A stretch of DNA of 17,728 nt from a candidate division Zixibacteria bacterium 4484_93 (lineage in GTDB: Bacteria; UBP14; UBA6098; 4484-93), in NCBI GenBank assembly GCA_002085385.1, contig NATO01000063.1, positions 1 to 17,728 on the forward strand, written 5' to 3'. Each line of letters begins with the position of its first letter. Within the stretch, counting starts at the first letter, position 1. Shown here in pieces: positions 15,370-17,728 of this stretch. A model generated the notes under the pieces. It was not told the DNA's origin. It saw only the letters and a program-made list of their open reading frames with translations, and made no database searches. Position numbers and translations under genes: made by a program.

Positions 15370-15712
15370 ATTCTATTATCCTTTGAGCCTGGTTTCTGGT
15401 GTAGTAGTCGGTGGGGGCGACCTGCGGATGTGCATTTGGGTATCGTGAAAGGATATAATGCTGGTCGAGTTCCTTGGCATTCTCGATAAGTTCCGAAGAA
15501 CAAGCTATTTCCTCCGGCAACTCTTCCAGCAACCTTGTCACCGAATGTCCCCATCCTTCGCCCCCAAGAGTTTGTATTAAGGCTTTGACAGCTTTTTCCG
15601 CTGCTCGCTGAGCAGAAAAACATGCCCATTCATAGAATCCATTATCGAGGGACAACCTGGAATGTTCAATATCTCTTCCGGCTTGTTGTAGCCAGTCATT
15701 TGCTCTATTCAT
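15320..15712 (-). CDS. HEPN-domain protein, putative toxin partner of the MNT protein
   Basis: 130 residues from ATG 15712. This start is preferred over ATG 15718 because GAGGG lies 6 nt upstream of it and directly abuts the other. The chain is all-helical: ANDWLQQAGRDIEHSRLSL, WACFSAQRAAEKAVKALI (the HEPN dimer helix), LDQHYILSRYPNAHP, and AQRIIEYAEEIIRFC. The segment RYPNAH (Arg90-x4-His95) fits the R-x4-6-H RNase signature, but this subfamily normally has RYP-D/N-A there, and His is not followed by x-Tyr as in the AMPylated HepT type. RNase activity is therefore plausible and not certain. Start and stop are intact, and the gene forms a bicistron with the MNT gene. Confidence 0.88.
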   Translation of the reverse strand: MNRANDWLQQAGRDIEHSRLSLDNGFYEWACFSAQRAAEKAVKALIQTLGGEGWGHSVTRLLEELPEEIACSSELIENAKELDQHYILSRYPNAHPQVAPTDYYTRNQAQRIIEYAEEIIRFCENKISQS

Positions 15713-15747
15713 ATTCATCCCTCATGCTCTTCATTTCATCGGGTTCA

Positions 15748-15772
15748 GGGGGGCGACCGTCCCGCAAGTCGG
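15748..15772. repeat. Degenerate GGGCGACC-type palindrome, copy 2
   Basis: GGGGGGCGACC is followed by GT, CCCGCAA and GTCGG; the arms CGAC and GTCG pair around a CGTCCCGCAA loop. It lies 36 nt upstream of the HEPN start. Together with the palindrome at 14974-14995 it brackets the HEPN/MNT pair. Similarity between the two copies is limited to the GCGACC and GTC-core arms. Confidence 0.35.
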
Positions 15773-15838
15773 AAATCAATGTCCAATTAGCAATGCAAAA
15801 GTGCCCTTCCCAAACCCAACTGCGGGCCGATGCGTGCA

Positions 15839-15898
15839 TTATTTTGCCTTATCAGCGGAATTCTGCTGCGACTTCAGTGCCTCGATTTTATCTTTTAC
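15839..15898 (-). pseudogene. Out-of-frame tail of the surface repeat protein
   Basis: Immediately around the stop of the surface protein (15895-15897) the -1 frame reads VKDKIEALKSQQNSADKAK and stops at 15839. This is a charged coiled-coil-like tail of the kind that ends many such surface proteins. It continues naturally from ...PPPKPE if one base is missing near 15898-15905. I take it as the original C-terminus of the gene at 15895-17728. Confidence 0.5.
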
Positions 15899-17728
15899 CG
15901 CTCTGGTTTAGGTGGAGGAGCCTGCTCCTCGAACTTCTCGAACCTGTTATCCTCCATACCTTTGCGCTTGGCGAGTATCTTGTAGGAGAATTCTGCATTC
16001 GATGTTCCGCCTGCAAGCTCGATGACATCGAAACCATCGTTGGCTGGCACCCAGTATAGACCGTTGCAGTCACCTCTTGGCTGGAGGAACACCTCCATAG
16101 GATGAGCGGAATCGATTGTCACGGTCTCCCTGAAAAGTTTATCCAGTGTTATATGCGCTCTACCGTTGACAAGCTGTCCCCTGCCGTAGTCCTCGAACCA
16201 GACCTCGGGGGATTCTGGACAATAGAGTATCCTCTGCCCCTCCGATGTTGGCATAATGGTGCTCTTTGTGCCGTTGCTGAGTATCCCGTAGCTTGTGCCA
16301 CCACCGCTCCTGTAGGAAATATGTGTCTTGATTGTATCGCCGGCATTGCTTCCGTATTTCGTGTAGAACAAGCCCGCCTCTGAACCCGAATAGCCGGATG
16401 CATTAACAGCGACAACGCCTGCATAACTCGAAGAAGTAGTTTTGAACAAGCCTCCGTGGTCCCACCTCGAATAGCCCTGAACACCTATATAGCTACTACC
16501 GTGCCCAGTCACACCAGCATAGGTCAATGAATCCTTCTTAAACCAATTGGCATCTCCTCCGACATAATCTACCCAGGCACCACCTCTGGTTCCTATAATA
16601 CCTATGTACGAGGCAGTGGCATAAACCCCCACATCGGGTCCAGTTCTGACAACGACGCCTGTGTCGGACGCTTCCTCGATAACCAGTCCATTGTGGTAAG
16701 CCTTTCTAACATGGAAGGCACCACTGCCGTTGGCACCCATTGCAGCACCGACATAGTATCCGCTCCAGTTGGCAGAATCTATAGCAACTCCGTTGTGTGC
16801 AAAATAGCCATTGCCCCACATCAGGTCGCCGCCGTAGCCCTCCGAGTAAATATCTCGCACCGTCAATCTTTCTGTAACCTTGGCATCGCCATTGACCTCC
16901 AGCTTTTTGCTGGGGGTTGATGTTCCGATACCGACCTTGCCGGTGATCTGGACATCGCCCTCGAAGTAGCCAGCATAGCCTGATGCGTTATTATTAACGG
17001 CGTGTATCGCGTTTCCTCCAGCACCGGACGATGGTATCTCAGCATAGACGGCGCAGTTCCCAGGGGCACTTCCCAAACCTGCATCGGCTGAATACCAGCC
17101 CAATTTGGCGAGAGAATAATATGTCGGATAGTTCTCGTAAACTGCAATGCCGCAGGCGTCGGCGGGGGAGTTATAGTATTCCACCCTGATACCTTCGGAT
17201 TGAGTATTATCCGAGACCATTACATCGTTATTGTTGTTGGCGTAAATATAAGTGCCGCCATCTGTCCACTGGCTGCTGCCGCCACCGCCGGGGTATGAGC
17301 CATCGACAGTCAGGTCGCCCGTGATGTGGACATCACCCTTAAAGTAACCGGCGTAGTCGTGGTCGTCCATCCGCATACCCAGAGCGCCGTAGACGGAGCC
17401 GTCGTTGTTGCCCCCAAACACCGCTGCACTCGTATCATCATCAAGGTACGACCATCCAGCGATGGCGAAATTATACTTGGCAGCGTCGAAGTCATAAGCG
17501 CCGATATTAGCCAACGCCTCATCGTACCCAAAACCCTCGCCAGGTCTGTAAGTCCCAAGCTCACTATCCTCTCGATAGACATATATTCCGTGTCTCGTGC
17601 TGTCAGCGGAAGGGTCATCATCATCCACATGAAGATATATGCCATACTCTCTGTCAGCGCGGTATACTTTAAGATTCGGGTTGCCATTTGGGTTGATGTA
17701 ATCGGGATGGTACGACCAGTGGCTGGGG
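15895..17728 (-). CDS. Repeat-rich surface/stalk protein with conserved C-terminal domain, N-terminus cut by window edge
   Basis: The frame is open from base 17728 with no stop, giving 610 residues; the first in-frame GTG, at 17628, is not a real start since coding sequence continues upstream (YINPNGNPNLKVYRADREYG). The body is made of short beta-solenoid or trimeric-stalk-like units: two GYAGYF-[KE]-GDV-x-ITG modules (the second followed by KVGIGTSTPSKKLEVNGDAKV, as in tail-fibre and S74-type stalks) and many YAGV-x-G, YIGVQGYS and GIYVY turns. The C-terminal 130 residues (PEVWFEDYGRGQLVNGRAHI, FLQPRGDCNGLYW, GFDVIELAGG, FSYKILAKRKG) match a domain common on long surface proteins of candidate-phylum bacteria; its function is unknown. 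It ends in PPPKPER, but a frame break probably removed a further 19-20 residues. Confidence 0.85.
   Translation of the reverse strand, partial: PSHWSYHPDYINPNGNPNLKVYRADREYGIYLHVDDDDPSADSTRHGIYVYREDSELGTYRPGEGFGYDEALANIGAYDFDAAKYNFAIAGWSYLDDDTSAAVFGGNNDGSVYGALGMRMDDHDYAGYFKGDVHITGDLTVDGSYPGGGGSSQWTDGGTYIYANNNNDVMVSDNTQSEGIRVEYYNSPADACGIAVYENYPTYYSLAKLGWYSADAGLGSAPGNCAVYAEIPSSGAGGNAIHAVNNNASGYAGYFEGDVQITGKVGIGTSTPSKKLEVNGDAKVTERLTVRDIYSEGYGGDLMWGNGYFAHNGVAIDSANWSGYYVGAAMGANGSGAFHVRKAYHNGLVIEEASDTGVVVRTGPDVGVYATASYIGIIGTRGGAWVDYVGGDANWFKKDSLTYAGVTGHGSSYIGVQGYSRWDHGGLFKTTSSSYAGVVAVNASGYSGSEAGLFYTKYGSNAGDTIKTHISYRSGGGTSYGILSNGTKSTIMPTSEGQRILYCPESPEVWFEDYGRGQLVNGRAHITLDKLFRETVTIDSAHPMEVFLQPRGDCNGLYWVPANDGFDVIELAGGTSNAEFSYKILAKRKGMEDNRFEKFEEQAPPPKPER

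Noticed and set aside
17626..17628. GTG at 17628 as the true start of the stalk protein
   Set aside because: The frame stays open and protein-like to the window edge, and no signal peptide follows the GTG.

Overview
The window looks like a piece of chromosome from an uncultured Gram-negative (diderm) bacterium, probably a candidate phylum allied to the Fibrobacterota-Chlorobiota-Bacteroidota group (WOR-3, Zixibacteria, Cloacimonadota or similar). The signs are a GT9 heptosyltransferase, an outer-membrane beta-barrel, a lipoprotein, and two secreted proteins ending in FlgD-type Ig-like sorting domains. Base composition looks balanced to slightly AT-rich. The five promoters I can read are classical TTGACA/TATAAT types with Shine-Dalgarno leaders, not the Bacteroidota TTTG type. 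I cannot name the phylum from sequence alone.

Layout. (1) Bases 6571 to 1, minus strand: a tightly packed surface operon driven by a near-consensus promoter. It encodes a small outer-membrane barrel, a secreted amidotransferase-like protein, a very large Ig-repeat protein, and a GT9 glycosyltransferase cut by the window edge. The second and third are probably one gene broken by a -1 frameshift. (2) Bases 6682 to 10145, plus strand: ruvX, mltG, a secreted Asp-box beta-propeller protein with a sorting tail, and a conserved Cys/His-rich protein of unknown role. (3) Bases 11507 to 10147, minus strand: a clostripain-family (C11) lipoprotein split by a second -1 frameshift, ending 1 nt from the convergent plus-strand operon. 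(4) Bases 14676 to 11619, minus strand: a COG0731-type radical SAM protein overlapping a RecD2 helicase. (5) A tRNA-Pro(TGG) on the plus strand, divergent from the radical SAM gene. (6) Bases 15712 to 15022, minus strand: a HEPN/MNT toxin-antitoxin pair between two decayed GGGCGACC-type palindromes. (7) Bases 17728 to 15895, minus strand: a repeat-rich surface protein, N-terminally cut by the window edge and with a C-terminus that again appears to continue in the -1 frame.

How the genes fit together: most of the window is cell-envelope biology (LPS sugar transfer, peptidoglycan strand cleavage, outer-membrane barrel, secreted adhesin-like or protease proteins) interleaved with conserved nucleic-acid functions (RuvX, RecD2, tRNA). 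I do not see a CRISPR array, a transposase or a clear phage module. The most notable features are three frame breaks of the same sign, all in exported proteins; an alternating two-type Ig repeat with patterned cysteines; a C11 protease with an altered S1-pocket residue; and a near-identical back-to-back promoter motif in two unrelated divergent intergenic regions.
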